From positions 101,427-165,426 of the forward strand of contig NZ_VTAV01000010.1 in assembly GCF_008180195.1 (NCBI RefSeq): a DNA stretch of 64,000 nucleotides, read 5' to 3'. How positions within the stretch are numbered: position 1 is the stretch's first letter; every line of letters begins with the position of its first letter. A program made the translations under genes and the position numbers. The notes under the pieces are model-generated. The model had not been told where the DNA came from and searched no databases. It was given only the letters and a program-made list of their open reading frames with translations. Below are positions 16,910-24,241 of this stretch, in pieces. The stretch is from Sphingobacterium phlebotomi (GTDB taxonomy: Bacteria; Bacteroidota; Bacteroidia; Sphingobacteriales; Sphingobacteriaceae).

Positions 16910-17818
16910 ATGAAAAAAATCTTATCAATTGTCTTGCTCGCCATCTTTATTAGCTGTGGCAAGGATGGCAGTATGGGGCCGCAAGGCGAACAAGGGATAC
17001 AAGGTATTCGAGGTGAAAAGGGCGAAGATGGATCTACTATCTACAGCGGTGCGGTCATTCCACCAGCCGACTTAGGCAATATGGGCGATTTTTACTTCCG
17101 TACAGGCACATCCGATTTTTATGGCCCGAAAACATCATCCGGCTGGGGGGCACCGACTAACTTAAAGGGAGCCACAGGCGCTACGGGATCTGCCGGAACC
17201 GCCGGATCGAAGATATTGAGCGGAACTACCGTGCCTGCCGCTGGTATTGGAGTCAATGGCGACTTCTATTTCCGTACCACGACTGCTGATTTTTATGGGC
17301 CAAAGGTGTCTTCGGGCTGGGGAACACCGATTAATCTAAGAGGGCCGCAGGGGCCTACCGGGCCGGCTGGCAATGCTAACGTCAAACTTTTTACATTTGC
17401 AGGCTTTTATGGGCCATACCCCGGAAATTACGTAACCAAAACGTTTCCGCTAAATGGCGCTGATTTTGATCAAAGCATACTATATGCTTATGTAGGAATG
17501 TCTCCTGCTTTGTATCCACTACCAGGATCAGTGGGTTTGGGACATTCTTATAGAATTGTTTATCAAAGGGCAGCTACTAATACTTCTATTAGGATAATCA
17601 AGGAGGATGGTGCCGGACGACAATTTTTTGAAGTATTGCGTATTTATGTTGTAAGAGCCAATTCTACTATACATCTTTCGAGTACTAGCCGGGGCATAAC
17701 TGCTCCCGATGGTAAAATCTATGTCGATGAAACATTGCGTAGCATGAGTGAGAGAGATTTTCGTAGTGCATTAGGCATTACTGGAAACTGGATTGAACGA
17801 TCGGCACAAGGACGGTGA
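16910..17818 (+). CDS. Collagen-like lipoprotein
   Basis: A 302-residue protein with a short lipoprotein signal (lipobox FISC, Cys16). Three Gly-X-Y stretches (GPQGEQGIQGIRGEKGEDG, KGATGATGSAGTAGS, RGPQGPTGPAGNA) alternate with two copies of a roughly 50-residue module around GDFYFRT...DFYGPK.SSGWG.P.NL. A beta-rich C-terminal domain of about 145 residues follows. The build is of a stalk plus head surface protein. The gene is the last of the second exported run and sits 5 bp after its neighbour. Confidence 0.85.
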   Translation: MKKILSIVLLAIFISCGKDGSMGPQGEQGIQGIRGEKGEDGSTIYSGAVIPPADLGNMGDFYFRTGTSDFYGPKTSSGWGAPTNLKGATGATGSAGTAGSKILSGTTVPAAGIGVNGDFYFRTTTADFYGPKVSSGWGTPINLRGPQGPTGPAGNANVKLFTFAGFYGPYPGNYVTKTFPLNGADFDQSILYAYVGMSPALYPLPGSVGLGHSYRIVYQRAATNTSIRIIKEDGAGRQFFEVLRIYVVRANSTIHLSSTSRGITAPDGKIYVDETLRSMSERDFRSALGITGNWIERSAQGR

Positions 17819-17863
17819 CCACAAGGTAAAACACGGGAGAGAAATTACGTATTATGCAGAAAA

Positions 17864-18430
17864 ATGCGATTTGTAACCAATGCAAGATCGTTGTATGTCG
17901 GTTTTATGTCAAATGGGAAATATAACGCGACGAAGAAAACAGATGATAAATATACACGCCGATCTTTTGTGATGGAATACGATAAAACCCGCCATATGCT
18001 GGGAGTCGACTCACAAAAGTTTGTTGAAGTTAGTTTGATCGATTTTGAGCAATTAATGCGGTTATTCTTGGATGATTTTGTGATTCCACGAGAATCTTTG
18101 GGAACACTATTGGATACGTTGCCATATCAAGGTGGTTTCAAGAATGTGAAAATTTCTTTGGGAGACATGGACACTAATCTACAGGATAAGATAAAAGCAA
18201 CGAAGGGAAAATACGCTTATCCAGATTATTATTTCCGGGGAAAAATTAATAAGAATGGACATGTTTATGATATTAGAAAAGAAAACCTTGATAGAGAGGG
18301 GAATAGCGACAGCAAACTGATCGAAGGAATGGTGCTCAAATATTTGGCTGGACAACAATTCTTGATAGGGAAATTTCATCATTTACCGGTCAATTACGAA
18401 TTGACTATCCGAGCGACTTTTGTAGACTAA
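17864..18430 (+). CDS. Protein of unknown function
   Basis: A 188-residue protein with no signal peptide or membrane helix. Segments such as SFVMEYDKTRHMLGVDSQKFVEVSLIDF and KYAYPDYYFRGKINKNGHVYDIR suggest a mixed fold. It follows the collagen-like gene by 45 bp. The N-terminal region overlaps a short ORF in another frame (17854), so the start is uncertain. No function can be offered. Confidence 0.55.
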   Translation: MRFVTNARSLYVGFMSNGKYNATKKTDDKYTRRSFVMEYDKTRHMLGVDSQKFVEVSLIDFEQLMRLFLDDFVIPRESLGTLLDTLPYQGGFKNVKISLGDMDTNLQDKIKATKGKYAYPDYYFRGKINKNGHVYDIRKENLDREGNSDSKLIEGMVLKYLAGQQFLIGKFHHLPVNYELTIRATFVD

Positions 18431-18455
18431 TTACGCATCTCTGTTTCTGATTTAT

Positions 18456-18617
18456 TCAGAGTATGCTGTACATGTGTAAAGTGTTGGTGAGTTCAGTTGG
18501 AACATAAAACTCCTGGATAAAAGCAATCTCAAAAAAGTTTGACTCTCTCAAATAGCCGTATGCTAATAAACTAGTCAGCGCCATCAGCAATATAAGTAAA
18601 TATTTCTTACCTCTCAT
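18456..18617 (-). CDS. Small single-span membrane or secreted protein (53 aa)
   Basis: A 53-codon ORF. It begins MRGKKYLLILLMALTSLLAY, a basic start followed by a hydrophobic helix, then a short polar tail with FFEIAFIQEFYV. It lies 59 bp downstream of the XRE regulator on the same strand and probably shares its transcript. The pairing of a regulator with a small membrane peptide recalls toxin or modulator pairs, but there is no direct evidence. No Shine-Dalgarno is obvious. Confidence 0.5.
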   Translation of the reverse strand: MRGKKYLLILLMALTSLLAYGYLRESNFFEIAFIQEFYVPTELTNTLHMYSIL

Positions 18618-18676
18618 GATTAGCTTTTAAATCCGTCATTTTCCTTCATGGTTCGTCTTGTCAACGATGATCTGAA

Positions 18677-19171
18677 TCACTTCCTACTGTATACATTCGT
18701 ATTCTTTTTAGTTGGATGAGGATCAACTTGAACATTCGGATGTTTTTTCAACTCATTTTGTAAAGACGTCCCTAGTATCTTCCAGCCCAAATCAGCGAAA
18801 TAAGCAACTATTTCATTAATTTCTCTAGGCGATTTAAAAAAATCACTATTTATCAATCCTTTGTCTATAGCATCCAATATTTTAGGTCTCTTCATAAAAT
18901 ATTCTCTCTTTTCCAGATCTTTTTTGTGCACAAGAAACAATTGAGATTGGAGATCGGATGGGATTTTAAATTTTGACGAACTAACCTGCTCAACAGTAAA
19001 TTTTGTAAAACCGATAAGACGCTCCATTGTTCCTATTTTCAAACCTGTGTGCCCTTGTTCAACATTTACTATTGTTGCTTGCGATACTCTGGTGAGTTCT
19101 GAAAATCGCTTAACTGAGAGGTTTAGGCTTTTTCTTATTGCCCTTAAATTCTTTCCAAAAAATGATTTCAT
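18677..19171 (-). CDS. XRE-family DNA-binding protein
   Basis: A 164-residue protein. Residues about 5-60 are a Cro/C1-type helix-turn-helix (LRAIRKSLNLSVKRFSELTR, VSQATIVNVEQGHTGLKIGT). The remainder is charged and helical with no recognised domain. ATG 19171 starts the HTH normally; the 19186 start would add only five residues. It probably regulates itself and the small downstream ORF. Its origin may be a mobile element, given the accessory surroundings. Confidence 0.75.
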   Translation of the reverse strand: MKSFFGKNLRAIRKSLNLSVKRFSELTRVSQATIVNVEQGHTGLKIGTMERLIGFTKFTVEQVSSSKFKIPSDLQSQLFLVHKKDLEKREYFMKRPKILDAIDKGLINSDFFKSPREINEIVAYFADLGWKILGTSLQNELKKHPNVQVDPHPTKKNTNVYSRK

Positions 19172-19316
19172 GTGACAAATACACAAAACGAAATCATTTA
19201 TGATTGACTAAAATTTTGTATATTTAAAAATAATTTACATCTTTGTTTTGAAATATAATTTAATGATAATTTAGAATATAAGATATATAAAGTAGATATA
19301 GGTAAAATAGACTATA

Positions 19317-19557
19317 AACGAACCTCGTAACGAAACCTGGCAGTTTTAGCAACGCGAGAGTGAGTAATGCGTCAATTTATCCTATCTTTGGAAATATTGA
19401 TTTCTGAGGTAGGATTGGCGCTTGCTTTATCCACTGTGTTGCGTATCGAAATCGACCTCAGACGAGAGTAGGGGTTCTGCCAGGGCCTTCGTTACAGAAA
19501 GATGAGCAGGGAGTCAATCCATCTTTAATCTTTAGGGTTCGTTGAAATATAACGAAC
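19317..19557. other. Highly structured non-coding region with nested inverted repeats
   Basis: Nested perfect arms: AACGAACC (19317-19324) with GGTTCGTT (19536-19543); GTAACGAA (19327-19334) with TTCGTTAC (19488-19495); CTGGCAG (19337-19343) with CTGCCAG (19477-19483). Between the right arms sits a further hairpin, AAAGATG (19498-19504) with CATCTTT (19520-19526), and ATCCTA/TAGGAT lies inside. GGTTCGTT can alternatively pair with AACGAAC at 19551-19557, so two folds compete. No ORF of note crosses it. It could be a structured RNA or a small palindromic mobile element; the strand is unknown. Confidence 0.55.
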
Positions 19558-19578
19558 TATGGAGAATTTGATTAAAGA

Positions 19579-19629
19579 AGAAAAGCACGAAATAACATTA
19601 CGAAATTGTAATGCTTTTCGTGCTTTTCT
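19579..19629. terminator. Strong two-part hairpin, likely bidirectional terminator
   Basis: Arms AGAAAAGCACGAAA (19579-19592) and its complement (19616-19629), with an inner stem CATTAC (19596-19601) and GTAATG (19608-19613) around GAAATT. It directly follows the structured region, so it may end that transcript. It also separates it from the locus to the right. Confidence 0.65.
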
Positions 19630-19671
19630 CATTTACAGGCAACTCTACAAGAACCTAATTTCTCCGCCCGA

Positions 19672-19905
19672 TTAATTCGGCGGTAGAATAGCCATTTTGG
19701 CTTTCCTAAAGGATGCGATTATACTAACCGTTAAATGACCAATTCGTAACAGCGTTTTCGTCGCATTCCATTCCAAAACAATTTTACTAACTGTGTGGCC
19801 TAAGCTCGGTTTAGACACGATGGAGAAATAGCAAAGAATCACATCAGCCAGTCGCAATAGGTCACACCCTAAAACCTTAAAAACCGAGTGAAACGAGCTC
19901 TTCAT
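19672..19905 (-). CDS. Doubtful small ORF (77 aa)
   Basis: An open frame of 77 codons starting MKSSFHSVFKVLGCDLL. It has no recognised domain, signal or upstream promoter, and is rich in hydrophobic and Ser residues. It is listed because this 300-bp stretch holds nothing else; it may be a chance frame. Confidence 0.2.
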   Translation of the reverse strand: MKSSFHSVFKVLGCDLLRLADVILCYFSIVSKPSLGHTVSKIVLEWNATKTLLRIGHLTVSIIASFRKAKMAILPPN

Positions 19906-20169
19906 TCCATTAAGGTTTAATTAAAACCATGAAAAAATGAACAATTTTTACAAGGGTGGGAGAGGACTGGCCTTTAGCCAACGCGAAGGAGAAGCCAGTT
20001 TCCGAAAAGAAAAACCACCGAGATTATCAAAAGTCTTAATCAACCAAGTAGAAGAGGAAGGGACAGAAGGGAGTCCGAACAGCACCCGAAGAAACAGGTG
20101 GGTTTTTCACCGTTTTTTTGACGTGTTTAAAGCGAGGATCAAGTATAGATGCAGTAAGGATGTAGTACC

Positions 20170-20192
20170 TTTTACGCAACGTTTGCGTAAAA
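20170..20192. promoter_or_regulatory. 23-bp perfect palindrome before the repeat array
   Basis: TTTTACGCAA (20170-20179), CGT, TTGCGTAAAA (20183-20192). The 3-nt centre is short for a terminator stem but normal for a dimeric regulator site. It lies 8 bp upstream of the 11-bp array and about 180 bp ahead of the TlpA start. Confidence 0.45.
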
Positions 20193-20200
20193 TAGCTGAG

Positions 20201-20310
20201 GTACCGTTAATGTACCGGGAGTGTACTGTTAGTGTACGGGGAGTGTACCGAAAAGGTACTGGAGATCTACTAAGAAGCTACTGGAGACCTACTAAAGATC
20301 CACTAAACGC
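20201..20310. repeat. 11-bp tandem repeat array, ten units
   Basis: Ten consecutive 11-bp units, starting GTACCGTTAAT, GTACCGGGAGT, GTACTGTTAGT, GTACGGGGAGT, and drifting to CTACTAAGAAG, CTACTGGAGAC and CCACTAAACGC. Every unit keeps TAC or CAC at positions 2-4, and purines dominate positions 6-10. The first six share GTAC at exact 11-bp spacing, one helical turn. It ends 61 bp before the TlpA start. There are no spacers, so it is not a CRISPR array. Confidence 0.85.
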
Positions 20311-20371
20311 ATGTAGCTCTGGCGTAGATCAGCGGTACAGTAATCGTAGGAGGATAGTAGGGGTAGAGGCA

Positions 20372-21022
20372 ATGACGAGCAAATCAATGCCTTTTGCGTT
20401 GGCATTGATTTGTTTTTCAAGGAGATTATTTTCTTTAACGGCATTGAAGAACATAAGAATCCTTTGTTTGGGATTCTTATGTTTCATGTTGTTTAATCTA
20501 TCAGACGCCTGGGCGCAGTCCGCGGAATCGCGGACTGCCGAAGGGCAAACCGAAATCCAGCCTTTACAGATCGGACGTAGAGTTCCAGAAGATTTCTGGA
20601 CAAAAGAACACCTTTTCTTTATTAACGGAGATACCATTCGAAAAACGCTGGAAGAACACCGCGGGAAAATGCTCGTACTGGATTTCTGGTTTTCAGGTTG
20701 TTCACCCTGTCTGATCCATCAAAAAGAGATAAGAGAATTTGTTTCGGAATATCCGGATGATCTCGCCGTGGTTATGGTCAATAGTATAAAGACAAAGGAA
20801 GATTATGACACCATAAAAAAGAGATACCAAAATGGTCGTTTCAAGCAATTCGGTGTTGATGAAGTGGAGTCGATAATAGAAGACGAATATCTTTCTGCAC
20901 TTTTTCCATCAACATCTTATCCGCACTATATCTGGATTAACCACCTTGGACTGCTGCAGTTAAGGACTTATAGAAACCTATTGGACAAAAATTACGTAGC
21001 ACCTTTTATCGAAAAACCATGA
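20372..21022 (+). CDS. TlpA-like thioredoxin-fold protein, membrane-anchored or exported
   Basis: A 216-residue protein. The N-terminal hydrophobic stretch ending SDAWAQ (about residue 49) is a signal sequence. Residues about 75-216 are a thioredoxin/TlpA domain: the redox motif is Cys110-Ser-Pro-Cys113 in DFWFSGCSPC, followed by a helix and the AVVMVNSI strand. Such proteins reduce or exchange disulfides outside the cytoplasm. The purine-rich GGGGTAGAGGC just before ATG 20372 supports this start. The stop overlaps the SusC start by 4 bp, so the two are coupled. Confidence 0.8.
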   Translation: MTSKSMPFALALICFSRRLFSLTALKNIRILCLGFLCFMLFNLSDAWAQSAESRTAEGQTEIQPLQIGRRVPEDFWTKEHLFFINGDTIRKTLEEHRGKMLVLDFWFSGCSPCLIHQKEIREFVSEYPDDLAVVMVNSIKTKEDYDTIKKRYQNGRFKQFGVDEVESIIEDEYLSALFPSTSYPHYIWINHLGLLQLRTYRNLLDKNYVAPFIEKP

Positions 21023-24000
21023 AGCTGAAGATAATATTTGGATTCTTGCTGTTTTTCTCGGTAGCCGATGTAATAGCACAAAGGTATTTGAAAGGGATCG
21101 TGACCGATATTGAGCACGAGCCGATCGAAGGCGTTCGGATAACTGTTGGAGGGCCTGAGGGCGAAGTAGTGATGTCGGATAAAGACGGCCGTTTTAATAT
21201 TACGGTCGCTGATAAAGAAATGGAGGTGCACTTTTTTCATGTGGGGTATGCGGACAAGATGGAATCGATCGCTTCTCACCCTTTTAATGAAGATTTGCAC
21301 GTGATGCTACTGACAAAAAATCAGGAAATCGAAGAAGTGGAAGTCGTGAGTACAGGTTATCAACAAATCCCTAAGGAACGGGTCACGGGTAGTTTCGAAG
21401 GCATAAGTAATGCAGATCTGACTAAACGTGTGTCTGCAAATATACTCGACAAATTAGAAGGACAAGTGCCGGGTCTGCAGTATGATAGAAGACGAACCGG
21501 TTCACTTGATATCAATGTCCGAGGTATCAATACAATGTCCGAAGGGTTGATGGGGCCGCTGATTGTCGTTGATAACTTCCCGTTTGAGGGAAACTTACAG
21601 GACATAAACCCAAACGATGTTGCCTCAGTCACTATTTTAAAAGATGCGGCAGCAGCTTCTATCTGGGGTGCACGCGCAGGTAACGGTGTTATCGTTATTA
21701 ATCTAAAAAAGCCGATGGAAGGTAGATTTAACATTGACTTTTCCGCTAATTACACGGTTGTGGAGAAAGCTAGGTTAAAGGATGTCCCGCGGATCAGTTC
21801 TTCTGATTTTATCGATGTAGAGCGGATGCTATTTGAAAATGGGTATTTTGACGCCGCTTACAATAGTCCCTATGCAAAGCTTACTGTTTTCTCGCCTGTG
21901 ATCGATATGTTGTTTGCGAATCGGAATGAAGCCTTATCCGATGTTGCCCTCGAGGAGAATATCGCAAGACTTAGGAATATAGATGTTCGGGATCAGTTGC
22001 AGAAGTACCTTTATAGAAACGAAACACTGCAACAGTATGCCCTGGCGGTCTCTGGCGGGAATAATATCAATGCTTATCGAATGTCTGTATCTTATAACGG
22101 GACGGAAGGGACAAAAATCGGGGACAGCGATCAGAACCTGTCTATAAACCTCCAAAATGAGTTGAAAATCAGCAATAAATTCGATCTGTCCGCTCGGCTA
22201 ATGTTTTTGCAACATATAGGTAAGAGCGACGCAAATCCGATGGATTATAATTTCTCGCCCGGAGGTGGCCGGGGCCCTTTATATCCTTACGCTGAACTGA
22301 AGAACGAAAACGGTGAAAATCTCGTTGTGCCCTATGTATACAATCACCAATATATTGAAACGCTTGCTGGTGGGGAGTTACTGGATTGGCGGTTCGTTCC
22401 TTTAGATGAAGTTAGCCTTAATACAATAAATGCCAGCCGACAACATATCGATGCGCAGATCAACCTCAATTATGCACTGACACCATGGTTAAAAATAGAT
22501 GGTTTATATAATTATCAGGGATCTCGCGCCGAAGATCAATTTCTACGTCAGCAAGAGTCTTTTTATGCCAGAGACTTGATAAACAGATTTACGCAGATCA
22601 ATGAGGAGGGTGTTCAGCACATTGTGCCTTTAGGTGCAATTAATCAAATGGGAAATCAAAGAATGCAGGGTCAAAAGATCAGAGGGACTTTGCGTCTGAA
22701 CAAAGATTTTCTGAACGGGGAGCATAGCATTAATATGGTGACAGGAGCGGAGCTTTCCGCTATGACACTTAATACAGCAGATTACACTGTTTTCGGTTAT
22801 GACCCGTTATTAATGACGAATCAGCAGGTTGACTTACGGAATATCTACCCTACATTTGATGGCCTTGCCGGTAACGCTAGAATTCCGACGACGGAAGGCT
22901 TTCTCGAAACCACGCGCAGATACGTTTCGCTGTTCGCTAATGCAGCATATACATGGCGACAGAAATATACTGCTTCATTCTCAGCTAGAAGAGACGCTTC
23001 CAATTTGTTCGGTGTCAACATTAATGATAAGTGGAACCCACTTTGGTCGGCAGGCCTTGCGTGGTCCTTGGATAGGGAGGACTTTCTAAAGGAGGTTTCA
23101 TGGGTCGATGGTCTAAGAATGAGAGCAACTTATGGCCATAGTGGAAATTCTGGTGGGGTAGCGACGAGTTTGCCGACTATCAGCTACGTATCCGGGTCAA
23201 GCGCCAATCTCACCTCATTCCCTCGCGCGATGGTCAGCTCGCTCCCCAACCCATATCTTAAGTGGGAAGATGTACGCATGATAAATCTTGCGTTATCTTT
23301 CGATATTTTTAAGCGTGCCCTTAGCGGATCTGTCGAATACTTTAACAAGAAATCGACCGACCTTCTGTCGCAGGATAATATTGATCCTACTGCTGGTTTA
23401 TCAAGTGTACGTAGGAATGTTGGCGTGTTAAGAGGTAGTGGGTGGGATCTAAAACTGGCCGGTCGTGCCTCGATCGGTAATGTCCAATCGTCAACAACGG
23501 TATTTTTATCGATGGTGAAGGATGTTGTGAAGGAATACAGAGGTAATATCTCTAACGTAGGTACGTACGTAGCTAATGCTGGGGGTAGTTTGCGTCCGTT
23601 GCCTGACAGACAGTTGTATCCAGTTTTCGCGTTACGTTTTGAAGGACTTGATGGCGAAAACGGAGACCCACAAGGCTGGCGAAACGGTGAAGTGTCGAAA
23701 GAATACCAACAATTGCTTAGAGATTCTTTGCAGCATGCCGTTTACTATGGAACGGGGCTGCCACCTCGTCACGGATCGTTGAAACAATCTATATCATGGA
23801 AAGATTTGAGTTTATCGTTCTTGATAAGCTATAAGTTCGGCCATTATTTCCAAAAGCCTACGGTGCGATACCACGCGTTGTTCAACTCGTGGCTGGGACA
23901 CAGTGATTTTGCTCATAGGTGGCAAAAGCCGGGGGACGAAAACTTCACAACAGTGCCATCCATGTCTTACCCCGCCAATAACATAAGGGATGACTTTTAT

Positions 24001-24231
24001 GCCTACTCTGAAGCTAATATTGAAAAGGGGGATCTTATCAGGTTGCAGGATGTAAACCTTAGCTATAGATTCATGCGCTCTATCGGTGGCAAAAAATATA
24101 CGTTTAATGTTTTTGGTGCAGTCAATAATGTAGCATTGCTTTGGACCGCCAGTGAATCGGGGTTGGATCCTGACTATTTTAACATTCCGCCCTCTCGCCG
24201 ATATAGTATGGGTATTAGTTGTAAATTTTAA
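21019..24231 (+). CDS. SusC/RagA-family TonB-linked outer membrane transporter
   Basis: A 1070-residue outer membrane receptor: signal peptide 1-20, a carboxypeptidase-regulatory-like beta sandwich (about 22-95; LKGIVTDIEHEPIEGVRITV), the SusC signature stretch and plug (about 110-235; VRGINTMSEGLMGPLIVVDN, NDVASVTILKDAAAASIWGA), then a large beta-barrel with the terminal YSMGISCKF. It imports a ligand with its SusD partner using TonB energy. The substrate is unknown; the coupled TlpA gene and lack of sugar enzymes do not favour a glycan. The partner susD downstream is frameshifted. Confidence 0.93.
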   Translation: MKLKIIFGFLLFFSVADVIAQRYLKGIVTDIEHEPIEGVRITVGGPEGEVVMSDKDGRFNITVADKEMEVHFFHVGYADKMESIASHPFNEDLHVMLLTKNQEIEEVEVVSTGYQQIPKERVTGSFEGISNADLTKRVSANILDKLEGQVPGLQYDRRRTGSLDINVRGINTMSEGLMGPLIVVDNFPFEGNLQDINPNDVASVTILKDAAAASIWGARAGNGVIVINLKKPMEGRFNIDFSANYTVVEKARLKDVPRISSSDFIDVERMLFENGYFDAAYNSPYAKLTVFSPVIDMLFANRNEALSDVALEENIARLRNIDVRDQLQKYLYRNETLQQYALAVSGGNNINAYRMSVSYNGTEGTKIGDSDQNLSINLQNELKISNKFDLSARLMFLQHIGKSDANPMDYNFSPGGGRGPLYPYAELKNENGENLVVPYVYNHQYIETLAGGELLDWRFVPLDEVSLNTINASRQHIDAQINLNYALTPWLKIDGLYNYQGSRAEDQFLRQQESFYARDLINRFTQINEEGVQHIVPLGAINQMGNQRMQGQKIRGTLRLNKDFLNGEHSINMVTGAELSAMTLNTADYTVFGYDPLLMTNQQVDLRNIYPTFDGLAGNARIPTTEGFLETTRRYVSLFANAAYTWRQKYTASFSARRDASNLFGVNINDKWNPLWSAGLAWSLDREDFLKEVSWVDGLRMRATYGHSGNSGGVATSLPTISYVSGSSANLTSFPRAMVSSLPNPYLKWEDVRMINLALSFDIFKRALSGSVEYFNKKSTDLLSQDNIDPTAGLSSVRRNVGVLRGSGWDLKLAGRASIGNVQSSTTVFLSMVKDVVKEYRGNISNVGTYVANAGGSLRPLPDRQLYPVFALRFEGLDGENGDPQGWRNGEVSKEYQQLLRDSLQHAVYYGTGLPPRHGSLKQSISWKDLSLSFLISYKFGHYFQKPTVRYHALFNSWLGHSDFAHRWQKPGDENFTTVPSMSYPANNIRDDFYAYSEANIEKGDLIRLQDVNLSYRFMRSIGGKKYTFNVFGAVNNVALLWTASESGLDPDYFNIPPSRRYSMGISCKF

Positions 24232-24241
24232 AAAGGTAATT

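Larger units (their letters stand above)
19937..20371 (+). other. Open frame upstream of the TlpA gene, probably not protein-coding
   Basis: The TlpA frame stays open for 145 codons upstream, starting MNNFYKGGRGLAF. The predicted residues are very basic and low in recognisable structure. The frame passes straight through the 11-bp repeat array, whose period is not a multiple of three, and through a 23-bp palindrome. A proper signal peptide begins only at 20372, so this stretch is more likely regulatory or repeat DNA. Confidence 0.4.

Noticed and set aside
20201..20310. CRISPR-like array
   Set aside because: Units are contiguous with an 11-bp period and no spacers, repeats are degenerate, and no cas genes are present.
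19937..20371. 145-codon N-terminal extension of the TlpA protein
   Set aside because: It runs through a repeat array with a period not divisible by three and a palindrome, is highly basic, and would place a signal peptide in the middle of the protein.
24152..24241. Longer start for the susD gene
   Set aside because: It lies inside the susC coding sequence and precedes the true lipoprotein signal at 24242.
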